Below, piece by piece: positions 63,417 to 64,000 of a stretch of DNA of 64,000 bases; the first letter of the stretch is position 1, and each line of letters opens with the position of its first letter. The DNA is taken from contig NZ_FOWE01000008.1 of the NCBI RefSeq assembly GCF_900115395.1, positions 62,001-126,000 of the forward strand. The letters run 5' to 3'. The notes under the pieces were generated by a model. The model did not search any database, was not told where the DNA came from, and saw only the letters and a list, made by a program, of their open reading frames with translations. Position numbers and translations under genes: made by a program. The DNA comes from Geodermatophilus obscurus (GTDB lineage Bacteria > Actinomycetota > Actinomycetes > Mycobacteriales > Geodermatophilaceae).

Positions 63417-64000
63417 TCAGCTGATGCGGGAGCGAGCCGAGCGTGTCGCAAAGGCAGCGTGCCGTTCGTGGTCATCCTGGCCGGTGAAGGCCCTAAAACT
63501 TCCGAGGCGGATCTCCACGCCCCCTTGAGCCGGGTAGATGAAGTCGATGTGGAAATCCTTGCTCAGGTTGGCAACGTGCTGCTCAAGCTTCGCGGGATCA
63601 AGTGCTGGCTTGACGCGGTTCCGCAGCGCCTCGAATGAGACGTAGCCGTCAGCTTCCCGCAACGCCCTGTAGACCCCGTCATGCTCTACTTTGAGGAGCC
63701 CGAGGTCCGTCTTCTCTTCCTTCTGACTCAGAGCGTCGTGGATAGCGCGACCAACCGCCTCGGCCATCGGCGGCGGGAAGGCGTTACCCACTTGGCGGTA
63801 CTGAGCAGTCTTCCGACCCGCCAGCTCCCACTTGTCAGCCGGATCCCACCCTTGGAGGCGCTTGACCATCTCCACGGTGAGCTTCGGCTTCTTTTCCTCG
63901 GGATGCGGGTCCTTCATGGCCGGCGCCTCGTTGGCGATGCCCAAGCCATCGACGAACATGTCTGCCCATGCACGCTTGGCCCGGGTAGGGCCAAGATCAG
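63417..64000 (-). CDS. DNA (cytosine-5) methyltransferase, C-terminal part
   Basis: The frame is open to the window end. The motif IX region VEMVKRLQGWDPADKWEL and motif X YRQVGNAFPPPMAEAVGRAI identify a C5-cytosine methyltransferase. A C-terminal extension of about 95 residues (GVYRALREADGYVSFEALRN, RLGSFRAF) follows. It is convergent with the NgoMIV-like nuclease gene, stops 14 bases apart, and is presumably its protecting enzyme. The catalytic PC motif lies outside the window. Confidence 0.88.
   Translation of the reverse strand, partial: DLGPTRAKRAWADMFVDGLGIANEAPAMKDPHPEEKKPKLTVEMVKRLQGWDPADKWELAGRKTAQYRQVGNAFPPPMAEAVGRAIHDALSQKEEKTDLGLLKVEHDGVYRALREADGYVSFEALRNRVKPALDPAKLEQHVANLSKDFHIDFIYPAQGGVEIRLGSFRAFTGQDDHERHAAFATRSARSRIS

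Overview
The window is about 64 kb of very GC-rich DNA with strong G/C bias at third codon positions, many GTG starts and short intergenic gaps. Gene content is actinobacterial: a DtxR/IdeR-type iron box, an actinobacterial-type c-di-AMP (ydaO) riboswitch in front of an NlpC/P60 hydrolase, a DrrAB-type exporter, MmpL/TetR, DUF222-HNH (13E12) and a TIGR03557-type LLM oxidoreductase. The style resembles Geodermatophilaceae (Blastococcus, Geodermatophilus, Modestobacter), but that placement is inference. I saw no rRNA, tRNA, CRISPR array or insertion sequence.

Layout. 1-1.9 kb: ferric-iron ABC transporter (permease cut by the window edge, lipoprotein binding protein) behind an iron box. 2-3.9 kb: two-gene DrrAB-like exporter. 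4-8.5 kb: small housekeeping and unknown genes (ElaA-type acetyltransferase, DM13 protein, thioesterase, DUF427, ferritin-like protein). 7.8-10.9 kb: TetR regulator divergent from an MMPL transporter, with a palindrome between them. 11.5-19 kb: NUDIX hydrolase, then a catabolic locus (isochorismatase-fold amidase, HyuB, HyuA, GntR) divergent from a SnoaL protein and an isocitrate-lyase/PEP-mutase-family enzyme. The set fits hydantoin or N-methylhydantoin breakdown. 19.2-25.2 kb: one 1965-residue DUF4011/DUF3320 superfamily-1 helicase. 25.3-26.6 kb: threonine dehydratase. 26.6-29.7 kb: a bacteriophytochrome-SpoIIE phosphatase, a STAS anti-anti-sigma protein and a divergent RsbW-type kinase, apparently a light-responsive partner switch. 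29.7-35 kb: cupin, LLM oxidoreductase, RtcB, SMP-30 protein, a 50-residue protein and the riboswitch-controlled NlpC/P60 hydrolase.

35-50.8 kb is rich in nucleic-acid and conflict-type genes: GIY-YIG protein, frameshifted 13E12 HNH gene, a three-gene operon of a TM0106-type Fe-S nuclease-helicase, a zinc-ribbon protein and a PGN_0703-type nuclease, an ADP-ribosylglycohydrolase fused to a cysteine phosphatase, an AbiE-like pair behind an operator-containing promoter, a lone HNH restriction-type nuclease, a DUF4407 protein with an ExK-type partner, and VapBC. 50.9-58.2 kb: alcohol dehydrogenase, three tandem paralogous lipoproteins (the first with an amber codon at codon 3), a HAD protein, a class C-type serine hydrolase and a class A beta-lactamase.

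58.2-64 kb: a three-gene envelope operon (coiled-coil protein, four-helix membrane protein, OmpA-domain lipoprotein), then lower-GC DNA holding a decayed HNH gene, a decayed phosphorothioate-type restriction gene, and a convergent NgoMIV-like restriction enzyme (frameshifted) and cytosine-5 methyltransferase cut by the window end. Two further features recur. There are long perfect hairpins between genes, three of them sharing a GTGCTCTG core. There are also several single-base frameshifts in accessory genes, which are either real decay or consensus errors.
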